Of a stretch of 64,000 nt of DNA, positions 19,417-27,334 are shown piece by piece. Source of the stretch: Melioribacter roseus (lineage in GTDB: Bacteria; Bacteroidota; Ignavibacteria; Ignavibacteriales; Melioribacteraceae); contig DYLP01000001.1 of NCBI GenBank assembly GCA_020722005.1, positions 124,001-188,000 on the forward strand, in the 5' to 3' direction. Position 1 is the first letter of the stretch. Each line of letters starts with the position of its first letter. The notes beneath the pieces were generated by a model. That model did no database searches. It saw only the letters and a list, made by a program, of their open reading frames with translations, and was not told the origin of the DNA. Position numbers and translations under genes: made by a program.

Positions 19417-21952
19417 AGCTCTTTCTAACTAATGCAATTCGTAATTTTGAGTAACTGATCTTACCATCGAAAATTTTATAAAGCTGTGTTAAATCTCGTA
19501 TTCCCTCGTCGATCTTTTTGTTAATTATTTCGAGTTCTCCTTTGTCGAAGAGATAATCGGTTTCCAATTCCGGCAGTATGCTTATTAGCGTTTCGATCTG
19601 GAGTGAAATTACGGATTCTGGCAAGCCAGTCATCGATGACATATCCTTTAAGGAATATCTTTTTTGAACGAATTCATAAATTTTCCTGAAATTTTGGGGC
19701 AGATTTCTGTCGGACAGTTTTTTTTCTAAAGAATTCTCCTTTTCAAGAGTTTTAATTACAGAGAGTATTTCTTCGCCTAATTTGTTGTACATATATTTTG
19801 TAAATCCGCGTATCGACATCAATTCCGTGTAAGTCGACGGTTTTCGGCGGGATATTTCAATCAAAACGTCATCAGGACAAATCATGTATGTGGGCTGATT
19901 GAATTTCCTGGCAGCTTCTTTTCGGATTTCTTTCAATTTATTCAGGAGAACAAATTGATATTCGTAATCTTTGAAATGATTGTTTTTCTTATCTGCTTTT
20001 AATTTTGCAAGTCCTTTATTGCAAGCAATTTTATTTTCGTTTTGCAAATCCGTAATCGAGTTCTCGATTTCCGATTGTGTAAAATGCGTGCAGGCAGCGT
20101 ACGAAGTGTAATTTCGATAGTTCGGGTCTGAGCCCATTAATATTTTTATAAGAGTTTGTATCTCCAGTGGTTCGCCGCCTTCACGTAGAACATCTAAAAT
20201 GTGTCCCTTAATATAATCGTTATCGGATAATTCAATTTTAACATTAGTGCAATTATCACACTTGCCACATCTGTAACTTTCATTTTTTTCTCCAAAGTAA
20301 TCCAGTATGAATTTCATACGACATTCATTCGTATGTGCAAAATCGATCATTCGTTGCAATTTTGTTTTGTGATGTTTAATCAGGCGTTCGTTGTCCGAAA
20401 AGTCGAAGTTAAGCAGTTCATTTCTAAGTCTTTCTTTAATAAATTTAATTTCGACATGTGGTGTGGGTTTTGTAAAATTTATTATACCAGATCGATCAAA
20501 AAGTTCGAGATTTTCTACTATCTCTTTTTCTGTAATGCCTAAGATTTCCGATAACTTTTTTATGTTAATTTCTGTTTTGCGAATGAAAATTTTTTCTCTA
20601 TAAAGTTTTACCAGCAAAAATAAAAGGTCCTTAAGCTCATTGTTTTCAAGTCGATTTGCGAAGCTTTCAATTCTTTCATACGGATAGTAAAAAAACGCAT
20701 AATATTTGCTCGAGTTGCTTTTGTCCTGCTTGAGATAGCCGGATTTTTCCAGAATTTTTAAAGAAGACTCGAGTAAAGCTTTGTTAATTTTATGCTTTTC
20801 AAGAAAAGCGATTAATGCTGGCTCGAGGAGTATAGGTTTATCGGGGAATGTATTTAAAGCAATTCGATGGTGATCGCAAATTGTATTGTAGACGAACTCG
20901 ACTTGACTTCGGTTAGGAAAAGAATTATTTATAAAATATTCCTGAATATTAATATCTTCTTCGTCGTATAATAAAAAAATATTTGAAGGTCTGCCATCTC
21001 TGCCAGCCCGTCCGATTTCCTGGTAATAATTTTCGAGATTGCCGGGAATATTATAATGTATAATTGTTCTAATGTCACTTTTATCGATGCCCATACCAAA
21101 AGCATTTGTGGCAATTATTATTTTCGTTCTGCCTTCAATAAAGTCATCCTGAATGATTTTTCTCAATTCTGTTGTTAACCCCGCATGATAGTAAGAAGAA
21201 GTAATTCCATTGTCTGTCAGAAATTTTGCCAGTTCCTCGGAATATCGACGTGTTGCCGTGTAAACAATTGCAGGCAACTCATTTTTTTCGAGTAATTTAA
21301 GAATGGTTTCTTTTTTTCTGAGAGTTTTTATAACATGCAGATGCAAATTAGACCTTTCAAATCCGTAGACAAAAACACGCGGATTGTTCATCCCTAATTG
21401 CGCTACAATATCTTCACGCACATCTTCTGTGGCTGTTGCAGTAAAGGCGGATATTTTTGTAATGTCGGTATATTCTCCGAAATTTTTTATCTTTCTGTAG
21501 CTTGGTCTGAAATTGTGTCCCCATTCACTTATGCAATGGGCTTCGTCAACAAAGAGATAGGCAGGTTTTACGCTTCTGATTTTTTCTATAAATTCTTTAT
21601 TGTCGAGTTTTTCCGGTGCAACGTAGAGCAGTTTTATTTTGCCTGAATCAATATTGCGGTAGATAGAATAAATTTCTTTGACATCGAGTGAGCTATTAAT
21701 ATAAGCTGCTACTTCTTTTTTAAGATTGATCGCATCTACCTGGTCTTTCATCAATGAAATAAGAGGTGATATTACGATTGAAAGTGAATCGGAGGCAAGG
21801 GCTGGTATTTGATAGCAAATTGATTTGCCGCTGCCTGTAGGCATTATTGCCAGCGTATTCCTTCCTTCGAGAATTGAGTCGATAATTTCTTTTTGCCCTG
21901 GTCTGAAATTTTTGTAACCGAAAAATTCATTTAAAATCTCTTCGGGTTTCAT
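19409..21952 (-). CDS. recQ: RecQ-family ATP-dependent DNA helicase
   Basis: RecQ is a 3'-5' helicase that acts on recombination and repair intermediates. The 847-residue protein has Walker A MPTGSGKS near 38-45, the DEAH box FVDEAHCISEWGH, ATNAFGMGIDKSD and QEIGRAGRDG in the second RecA-like domain, and zinc cysteines in CRMKF and RCGKCDNC. An HRDC domain follows (about 690-760; PSTYTELMSIRGF) with a C-terminal helix-turn-helix segment (KDMSSMTGLPESVIS). It is longer than E. coli RecQ (about 610). Single gene facing left. Confidence 0.93.
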   Translation of the reverse strand: MKPEEILNEFFGYKNFRPGQKEIIDSILEGRNTLAIMPTGSGKSICYQIPALASDSLSIVISPLISLMKDQVDAINLKKEVAAYINSSLDVKEIYSIYRNIDSGKIKLLYVAPEKLDNKEFIEKIRSVKPAYLFVDEAHCISEWGHNFRPSYRKIKNFGEYTDITKISAFTATATEDVREDIVAQLGMNNPRVFVYGFERSNLHLHVIKTLRKKETILKLLEKNELPAIVYTATRRYSEELAKFLTDNGITSSYYHAGLTTELRKIIQDDFIEGRTKIIIATNAFGMGIDKSDIRTIIHYNIPGNLENYYQEIGRAGRDGRPSNIFLLYDEEDINIQEYFINNSFPNRSQVEFVYNTICDHHRIALNTFPDKPILLEPALIAFLEKHKINKALLESSLKILEKSGYLKQDKSNSSKYYAFFYYPYERIESFANRLENNELKDLLFLLVKLYREKIFIRKTEINIKKLSEILGITEKEIVENLELFDRSGIINFTKPTPHVEIKFIKERLRNELLNFDFSDNERLIKHHKTKLQRMIDFAHTNECRMKFILDYFGEKNESYRCGKCDNCTNVKIELSDNDYIKGHILDVLREGGEPLEIQTLIKILMGSDPNYRNYTSYAACTHFTQSEIENSITDLQNENKIACNKGLAKLKADKKNNHFKDYEYQFVLLNKLKEIRKEAARKFNQPTYMICPDDVLIEISRRKPSTYTELMSIRGFTKYMYNKLGEEILSVIKTLEKENSLEKKLSDRNLPQNFRKIYEFVQKRYSLKDMSSMTGLPESVISLQIETLISILPELETDYLFDKGELEIINKKIDEGIRDLTQLYKIFDGKISYSKLRIALVRKSFS

Positions 21953-22097
21953 AATAAATCGGCTTGTATTCTCATATTTGATTCATTTTTTTTAGATTTA
22001 ATAAAATATCTGTAAATAAAATAACAAATTTATCTTATTTCTTATTAAATTGTTGGTATGAATTTTGTAATTATTAGCAAAAAAAATAAGGTAAAAA

Positions 22098-23045
22098 ATG
22101 TCGGAAGAAAAATTACGTCTCGAAGATCTGCTAGGCAGTAAGTTAGCTAATGGTGATAAGGAAAAAATCGATTATGTAGCGATCATCGGCGGTGGATTGA
22201 TGGGGCAGGGAATAGCGCAAACTATTTCGGCTGCTGGCATCGACGTGGTTATAATCGAAAAGGACGAGGAACGCAGTGAGAAATCACAGGAAAGTCTTAT
22301 AGCTTCGATGGAAAGGGAAATTTCCAGATGGGCAATGACACAGAGTGAAATGAAATCGATTTTAAGCAGAATAAAATGGACAACCGACCGCAAGGAGATT
22401 CCCGATTGCGACCTGATTATCGAAGCAGTCGACGAAAATTATGAACTAAAAAAACAGATTTTCAAAGAACTCGATGAGATAGCAAAACCCGATACTATTT
22501 TTATTTCGAATACCTCAACACTGAGTTTGACTAAAATTGCTGAAGTTACAAAACGGTCAGATAAAATTATCGGAATGCACTTTCTGAATCCTGTGCCGAA
22601 AGTTCCACTTGTCGAATTGGTGCGCGCACTCGAAACTTCCGATAAGACAGTCGAAATAATTAAGAAATTTGCAGCACGTATTGGTAAAACACCGGTACAG
22701 GTCTATGAATATCCTGGTTTCGTTACGACCCGTGCAATTGTTCCCTTGCTTAACGAGGCAATGTACATATTGCTCGAAGGGATCGCTTCGGCTCAGGACA
22801 TCGATACTGCAATGAAGCTGGGTTACAATTTTAAGATGGGTCCACTTGAAATGGCTGATACTATGGGACTCGACGAAGTTCTTGCATGGATGGAAACCTT
22901 GTGGCATAGCCTTGGTGAACCACGTTACAGACCATGTCCAATTCTTAGAAAACTTGTAAGAGAAAGAAAGCTCGGCAAGAAGACAGGCGAAGGCTTCTTT
23001 AAATACGATGCTGAGGGGAAAATAATTACTTCAATGATGAAATAG
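22098..23045 (+). CDS. 3-hydroxyacyl-CoA (3-hydroxybutyryl-CoA) dehydrogenase
   Basis: The 315-residue NAD-dependent enzyme interconverts 3-hydroxyacyl-CoA and 3-oxoacyl-CoA. After a 26-residue leader, the Rossmann motif GGGLMGQGIAQ appears, then FISNTSTLSLT, the catalytic GMHFLNPVPKVPLVE, and the C-terminal helical domain beginning FVTTRAIVPLLNEA with the dimer segment MGPLEMADTMGLD. It stands nine bases upstream of acetate kinase and is presumably cotranscribed. Whether it works in beta-oxidation or in butyrate-type fermentation is open, since no thiolase or crotonase is adjacent. Confidence 0.93.
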   Translation: MSEEKLRLEDLLGSKLANGDKEKIDYVAIIGGGLMGQGIAQTISAAGIDVVIIEKDEERSEKSQESLIASMEREISRWAMTQSEMKSILSRIKWTTDRKEIPDCDLIIEAVDENYELKKQIFKELDEIAKPDTIFISNTSTLSLTKIAEVTKRSDKIIGMHFLNPVPKVPLVELVRALETSDKTVEIIKKFAARIGKTPVQVYEYPGFVTTRAIVPLLNEAMYILLEGIASAQDIDTAMKLGYNFKMGPLEMADTMGLDEVLAWMETLWHSLGEPRYRPCPILRKLVRERKLGKKTGEGFFKYDAEGKIITSMMK

Positions 23046-23054
23046 AGGTTTGAA

Positions 23055-24272
23055 ATGAAGGTCCTGGTATTAAACAGCGGAAGTTCTTCTATAAAATATC
23101 AATTTTTCGACACAGACCGGAAGATTGCACTTGCAAAAGGAATGGTGGAACGAATTGGAATGTCGAGCGCAGTTTTAACTCATACACCGCATGGCAAAGA
23201 GAAAATAAGAATAGTAGGCGAAATTCTGGATCATTCGATTGCCATCGAATATGTTATTGCAGTTCTACTCAGTCGCAACCACGGTGTAATTAAAGATAAA
23301 AAAGAAATTGATGCAGTGGGTCACCGCGTGGTTCATGGCGGTGAAACTTTTTCGGGCTCTGTTCTTATTACCGACCAGGTAATGAATGCAATAAAAGAAA
23401 ATATCGAGCTGGCACCATTACACAACCCACCGAATATCAAAGGAATAAATGCAACCAAAGAGCAACTTCCTGATATTCCACAGGTTGCCGTGTTCGATAC
23501 AGCATTTCACGTTCAAATGCCCCCGAAGGCATTTCTATACGGCATTCCTTATGAATTATACAGAAAGTATAAAATTAGACGTTACGGTTTCCACGGCACA
23601 TCGCACAGATATGTATCCGAAAGAGCCTCAGCAATATTGAATCGTCCAATAGAAGAACTGAAAATAATTACAGCCCATCTTGGTAACGGATGCTCAATGG
23701 CTGCGGTCAATTGCGGCAAATCGGTCGATACAACAATGGGCTTTACACCTCTTGAAGGGCTTTTAATGGGCACAAGAAGTGGTGACATGGATCCATCAGT
23801 CATTCTTTATATAATGGGTAAAGAAGGTTTGTCAATTTCGGAAGCAAATACTCTGTTGAACAAGCATAGCGGATTGATTGGACTTAGCGGTGAAAGCAGC
23901 GATATGAGAGAGATTGAAAATGCCGTTGTCGAAGGAAATAAAAAAGCCAAAAATGCTTTTGATGTTTTTACATACAGAATTAAAAAATATATCGGCGCAT
24001 ATGCAGCTGCAATGGGTGGTTTGGATGCAGTAGTATTTACAGGCGGAATTGGAGAAAATTCTGCTATGGTAAGAAAAGACGTCTGTGCGGATATGGAATT
24101 TCTAGGAATTAAACTCGACGGAAATTTGAACCAAAATCCAACTGACGAGGCAATTATTTCATCTGAAGATTCCAAGGTTAAAATTTTACGCATACCGACA
24201 AACGAAGAACTTGTGATTGCACTTGATACTGAAAAAATTGTAAGAGAACAGTTGAATAACCTTCCCTCTTAA
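23055..24272 (+). CDS. ackA: Acetate kinase
   Basis: AckA converts acetyl phosphate and ADP to acetate and ATP. The 405-residue product has the N-terminal LNSGSSSIKYQFF, the HRVVHGGE and GFHGTSHRYVS signatures, AHLGNGCSMAAV, the TRSGDMDPS loop and FTGGIGENSA. Phosphotransacetylase is not in the window. It follows the hydroxyacyl-CoA dehydrogenase by nine bases and is followed by a terminator. Confidence 0.97.
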   Translation: MKVLVLNSGSSSIKYQFFDTDRKIALAKGMVERIGMSSAVLTHTPHGKEKIRIVGEILDHSIAIEYVIAVLLSRNHGVIKDKKEIDAVGHRVVHGGETFSGSVLITDQVMNAIKENIELAPLHNPPNIKGINATKEQLPDIPQVAVFDTAFHVQMPPKAFLYGIPYELYRKYKIRRYGFHGTSHRYVSERASAILNRPIEELKIITAHLGNGCSMAAVNCGKSVDTTMGFTPLEGLLMGTRSGDMDPSVILYIMGKEGLSISEANTLLNKHSGLIGLSGESSDMREIENAVVEGNKKAKNAFDVFTYRIKKYIGAYAAAMGGLDAVVFTGGIGENSAMVRKDVCADMEFLGIKLDGNLNQNPTDEAIISSEDSKVKILRIPTNEELVIALDTEKIVREQLNNLPS

Positions 24273-24280
24273 ATCGGTTT

Positions 24281-24295
24281 TCCTCATAATGAGGA
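24281..24295. repeat. Short perfect inverted repeat after ackA
   Basis: TCCTCAT-A-ATGAGGA. It lies nine bases beyond the ackA stop, ahead of the terminator. Its single-base centre is too small for a stable hairpin; it may be incidental. Confidence 0.4.
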
Positions 24296-24330
24296 ATTCT
24301 TCATAGCATAACCTCCTTAATTTGTTATAA

Positions 24331-24360
24331 GCGGGCTCGTCTGAGCCTGCAATTTTTTTA
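24331..24360 (+). terminator. Rho-independent terminator after ackA
   Basis: Stem GCGGGCTC (24331-24338) with GAGCCTGC (24343-24350), one G-U pair, a four-base loop, then AATTTTTTTA. Confidence 0.85.
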
Positions 24361-24420
24361 TAATTACCACAAATATTATTTTTCATATTCATAATTCAAA
24401 AAATCGACGAGAGGTACTAA

Positions 24421-25212
24421 GTGGAACTTTTTTTGAAAGGGAAAACCGTGCTGGTTACTGCTGCCAGTATGGGCATTGGAAGAGCAACGGCAGAATTGTT
24501 TATTAAAGAAGGGTGCAAAGTTGCCATCTGCTCACGTAATAAAGATAATTTGCTTAAAACTGTATCTGGAATTCGAAATATATTCAACGTAGAACCGATG
24601 TGGGTTGTGTGCGATATTAATAAGAGTGAAGATATTGAAACTACAGTTAAAAAAGTCAAAGAAGCGCTGGGAAATATCGATATCCTTGTAAATAACTGCG
24701 GAGGTCCTGCTCCGGGTTTCTTTGATAATCTGGACGACAAAAATTGGGACGATGCGTTTCAGCAAGTGCTGATGAGCGCTGTAAGATTTACTCGACTTGT
24801 GCTTCCTGGAATGAAAGCAAATAACTGGGGCAGAATAATCAATATTACATCTCTTTCGGTCAAACAACCGGTCGACAACCTTGTATTATCAAATTCATTT
24901 AGAAGCGCCCTAACTGCATTCGCAAAGACTTTGAGTAATCAAGTTGGAAAGTTTAATATTACTGTCAATAATGTTGCGCCGGGATATACTTTAACTTCCC
25001 GACTCTATGAATTAGCCGTTGTAAGAGCCAAAGAAAGCGGCGTTTCGCATGAAGAAATTTTATCTTCGATGGCAAACGATGTACCAATGAAACGTCTCGC
25101 TCGACCGGACGAAGTGGCTTCTTTAATCGTTTATTTAGCATCTGAACAGGCTGGCTATATCACCGGCTCGACCATTGCCGTCGATGGCGGAATAATTAAG
25201 TCGACCTATTGA
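24421..25212 (+). CDS. SDR-family oxidoreductase with non-canonical active site
   Basis: A 263-residue short-chain dehydrogenase. The cofactor loop TAASMGIGR (13-21), the NNCGG segment near 90 and the C-terminal YITGSTIAVDGG are normal. Ser144 of the catalytic triad is present (ITSLS), but the YxxxK motif is replaced: the aligned stretch reads LSNSFRSAL, giving S157 and R161. Similar Ser/Asn-Arg variants exist in a subgroup annotated as FabG-like proteins. Catalysis by the usual mechanism is doubtful. Start is GTG at 24421 after GAGAGG. One base separates it from the flavoprotein gene. Confidence 0.87.
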   Translation: MELFLKGKTVLVTAASMGIGRATAELFIKEGCKVAICSRNKDNLLKTVSGIRNIFNVEPMWVVCDINKSEDIETTVKKVKEALGNIDILVNNCGGPAPGFFDNLDDKNWDDAFQQVLMSAVRFTRLVLPGMKANNWGRIINITSLSVKQPVDNLVLSNSFRSALTAFAKTLSNQVGKFNITVNNVAPGYTLTSRLYELAVVRAKESGVSHEEILSSMANDVPMKRLARPDEVASLIVYLASEQAGYITGSTIAVDGGIIKSTY

Positions 25213-25213
25213 G

Positions 25214-26767
25214 ATGAAAAAAGAAATTGAATTAACAATAGCTCCAGATAACATCTACAATTATGAATTTATAAGAAAAGAAGCAGCAAGGGAAATCCGC
25301 ACGGATGTTAATGAAATTACGCATGTATCGATTATAAAACGATCTATAGATGCTCGTCGAATAAATCCTGTCTACAAAATAAAAGCAATTGCCTACATAA
25401 GAGAAGCTCCGTTCAAAGACATTATTAAATTCGATTTTAAGAATGTTGAAAAAGGAAAAGCTGTTATTATTGTCGGTTTTGGTCCCGCCGGAATGTTTGC
25501 TGCCCTCCGTTTCCTTGAGCTTGGTATAAAACCTATTATCCTGGAAAGAGGGAAAGACGTTCGAAGCAGAAGAAGAGATTTAAGAGCAATTCAACAATTC
25601 GGAGTTGTCAACCCCGATTCCAATTACTGCTTTGGTGAAGGAGGCGCCGGCACATACAGCGACGGCAAATTATATACAAGATCGACGAAGAGAGGGAATG
25701 TTAAAAGAATTTTGAATCTCCTTGTTTATCACGGCGCACAATCAGAAATTTTAATTGACTCGCATCCTCATATTGGCTCCAATATTTTACCAAGAGTAGT
25801 TTCTAACATACGAGAGACAATCCTGAGATACGGCGGTGAAATTCATTTCGATTCGCGTGTTACAGATTTTATAATCGAGCAGTCGCGCATCAGGGGAGTG
25901 ATTGTCAATGATGAGAAGGAATATATTGCAGATGCAGTAATTTTATCCGTGGGTCATTCTGCGAGAGATATCTATTATTTACTCGATAAAAAAAAGATAA
26001 TGATCGAACCCAAACCTTTTGCAGTTGGAGTAAGGATTGAGCATCCCCAAAGTTTAATCGATAATATTCAATACCACACAAAGAAACGACATCCAAACTT
26101 ACCCGCAGCAAGTTACAATATCGCCTGCCAGGTAGATGATAAAGGCGTTTACTCTTTTTGTATGTGTCCGGGTGGTATAATCATTCCGGCATCTACGGCA
26201 CCGGGTGAACTTGTACTTAACGGAATGAGTTTATCCAGACGCGATTCGCCATTTGCAAATTCCGGACTTGTTGTAACTGTGGATGAAAATGACTGGGTAC
26301 AATATAAAAACATGGGAGTCTTTGCTGGACTGGAGTTTCAAAAATCGATAGAAGCTGCCGCATTTGAAGCTGGAGGAAAAAACCAAAAAGCTCCCGCACA
26401 GAGAGTGGTTGACTTTTTGAAAGGAAAGGTATCCGATTCGCTTCCAGAAACATCGTATATTCCAGGCACTGTTTCATGCGACTTAAACGAATTGTTCCCT
26501 GAACGGATAAAAAAGAGTCTTCACGAAGCGCTTCTGATTTTTAATAAAAAGATGCCAGGCTATATTTCTGCCGAAGCTCAAATTTTAGCCGCTGAAACGA
26601 GAACGAGTTCGCCTGTACGAATTCCGAGGGTCAAAATCACACTGAGGCATTCCCAAATCGAGGGTTTGTATCCGGCAGGGGAGGGAGCTGGCTATGCGGG
26701 CGGAATTGTATCGGCTGCAATTGACGGCGAAAAAATAGCCGAAGCTGTTGCTGATTATATTATTTGA
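25214..26767 (+). CDS. COG2509-type FAD-dependent dehydrogenase
   Basis: The 517-residue protein belongs to uncharacterised FAD-dependent dehydrogenases. A leader domain of about 85 residues precedes the dinucleotide fold VGFGPAGMFAA (about 92-102) and ILERG; then the family-typical FGEGGAGTYSDGKLYTR, CMCPGGIIIPAS and, near the C-terminus, GLYPAGEGAGYAGGI. No membrane segment or signal. It begins one base after the SDR stop, so the two form an operon. The substrate is unknown. Confidence 0.85.
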   Translation: MKKEIELTIAPDNIYNYEFIRKEAAREIRTDVNEITHVSIIKRSIDARRINPVYKIKAIAYIREAPFKDIIKFDFKNVEKGKAVIIVGFGPAGMFAALRFLELGIKPIILERGKDVRSRRRDLRAIQQFGVVNPDSNYCFGEGGAGTYSDGKLYTRSTKRGNVKRILNLLVYHGAQSEILIDSHPHIGSNILPRVVSNIRETILRYGGEIHFDSRVTDFIIEQSRIRGVIVNDEKEYIADAVILSVGHSARDIYYLLDKKKIMIEPKPFAVGVRIEHPQSLIDNIQYHTKKRHPNLPAASYNIACQVDDKGVYSFCMCPGGIIIPASTAPGELVLNGMSLSRRDSPFANSGLVVTVDENDWVQYKNMGVFAGLEFQKSIEAAAFEAGGKNQKAPAQRVVDFLKGKVSDSLPETSYIPGTVSCDLNELFPERIKKSLHEALLIFNKKMPGYISAEAQILAAETRTSSPVRIPRVKITLRHSQIEGLYPAGEGAGYAGGIVSAAIDGEKIAEAVADYII

Positions 26768-26881
26768 AATTTTTTTGTCTAACAACACACATTTGTTTAT
26801 TAAAAGAAGGCAAAAAAAATTTTTAGAAAATTCGTTGTAGATTCAGATTAATTCAAAGGCACTTTCTGCTGTGTAAAAAAA

Positions 26882-26912
26882 TTGTTCTAATGAAATCGAT
26901 AAAATAATTTTG
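26882..26912 (+). promoter_or_regulatory. Candidate promoter of an orphan transcription unit
   Basis: TTG (26882-26884), 20 bases, and a perfect TAATTTTG (26905-26912). No annotated gene follows; the transcript would run from about 26919 to the hairpin at 27185-27212. Confidence 0.5.
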
Positions 26913-26961
26913 TTAGGTTATCTAAAAGAAAATTGTATTTGATATTATATTTTTCATCTCG

Positions 26962-27004
26962 TTGCTCCTGAGTGTAGTTAAGCTCATAAGGAGAAGTTGA
27001 GCAA
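26962..27004 (+). promoter_or_regulatory. Leader with mutually exclusive hairpins around a Shine-Dalgarno
   Basis: CTCCT (26965-26969) can pair with the ribosome site AGGAG (26989-26993), supported by GAG (26970-26972) with CTC (26983-26985). Alternatively TTGCTC (26962-26967) pairs with GAGCAA (26999-27004). The two share bases 26965-26967, so they compete. Switch behaviour is inference. Confidence 0.3.
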
Positions 27005-27119
27005 ATTGAAAATAGACAAAAAAAATCCAAATTTGCGAGTAAAAATCATCGCAGGTGAAGGGAAAACAATAAATTTTTATTTTGTTAATCGACAAATAAA
27101 TCACTCAAAAGAGAGATAA
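26997..27119 (+). CDS. Possible 40-residue basic small protein
   Basis: A TTG at 26997 lies three bases after AAGGAG, slightly close for a ribosome site, and opens 40 codons to TAA at 27117-27119. The product is basic (about ten Lys/Arg), begins MSKLKIDKKNPNLRVK and contains GEGKTINFYF. I recognise no family. Promoter upstream and hairpin downstream make expression plausible, but the ORF is short enough to occur by chance in AT-rich DNA, and the transcript might be non-coding. An alternative TTG start is at 27006. Confidence 0.3.
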   Translation: MSKLKIDKKNPNLRVKIIAGEGKTINFYFVNRQINHSKER

Positions 27120-27184
27120 GTAAAAAGGGATTAATATTTTCTATATGTGTGGATCTATTAATTGCTAAAAAGTTAATCAATAAA

Positions 27185-27212
27185 GCTGCTTCCATTAAGA
27201 GGAAGCTTTTAT
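27185..27212 (+). terminator. Terminator-like hairpin in the 26768-27334 gap
   Basis: GCTTCC (27188-27193) pairs with GGAAGC (27201-27206) around a seven-base loop, followed by TTTTATATTTT. Confidence 0.6.
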
Positions 27213-27277
27213 ATTTTCATTTTGTTCAGATATTTTCAAAATTAAAATTATCATAGCATACCTTTGATTAATCCAAA

Positions 27278-27308
27278 TTGTTATTCGTCTTTCATTATAG
27301 TATATTTT
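27278..27308 (+). promoter_or_regulatory. Candidate promoter for mutS operon
   Basis: TTG (27278-27280), 20 bases, TATATTTT (27301-27308), one mismatch. Its position favours the mutS ATG at 27335 over the upstream in-frame TTG at 27278, which would be the -33 element itself. Confidence 0.5.
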
Positions 27309-27334
27309 TATCCCAAAAAATCGAGATTTTTTTT

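Larger units (their letters stand above)
26768..27334. other. 567-base intergenic region, largest gap in the window
   Basis: It holds a candidate promoter (26882-26912), a 40-codon ORF (26997-27119), a terminator-like hairpin (27185-27212) and the mutS promoter (27278-27308). I recognise no known RNA family: neither SRP RNA, RNase P nor tmRNA hallmarks are visible. The rest is AT-rich with no other signal. Confidence 0.6.

Noticed and set aside
23807-24193. 128-codon open frame antisense to ackA
   Set aside because: Composition is Ser/Ile/Pro-rich with no recognisable motif, and the plus strand encodes an intact acetate kinase. Typical antisense shadow.
24296-24327. AAGGAGG on the minus strand seven bases ahead of an ATG, opening a six-codon frame
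   Set aside because: The frame ends after six codons and faces into the ackA 3' end. It lies between ackA and its terminator, so the strong ribosome-like site is more likely a coincidence.
26768-27334. Known structural RNA (SRP RNA, RNase P, tmRNA) in the largest gap
   Set aside because: None of the conserved sequence hallmarks is present and GC content is low for such RNAs.
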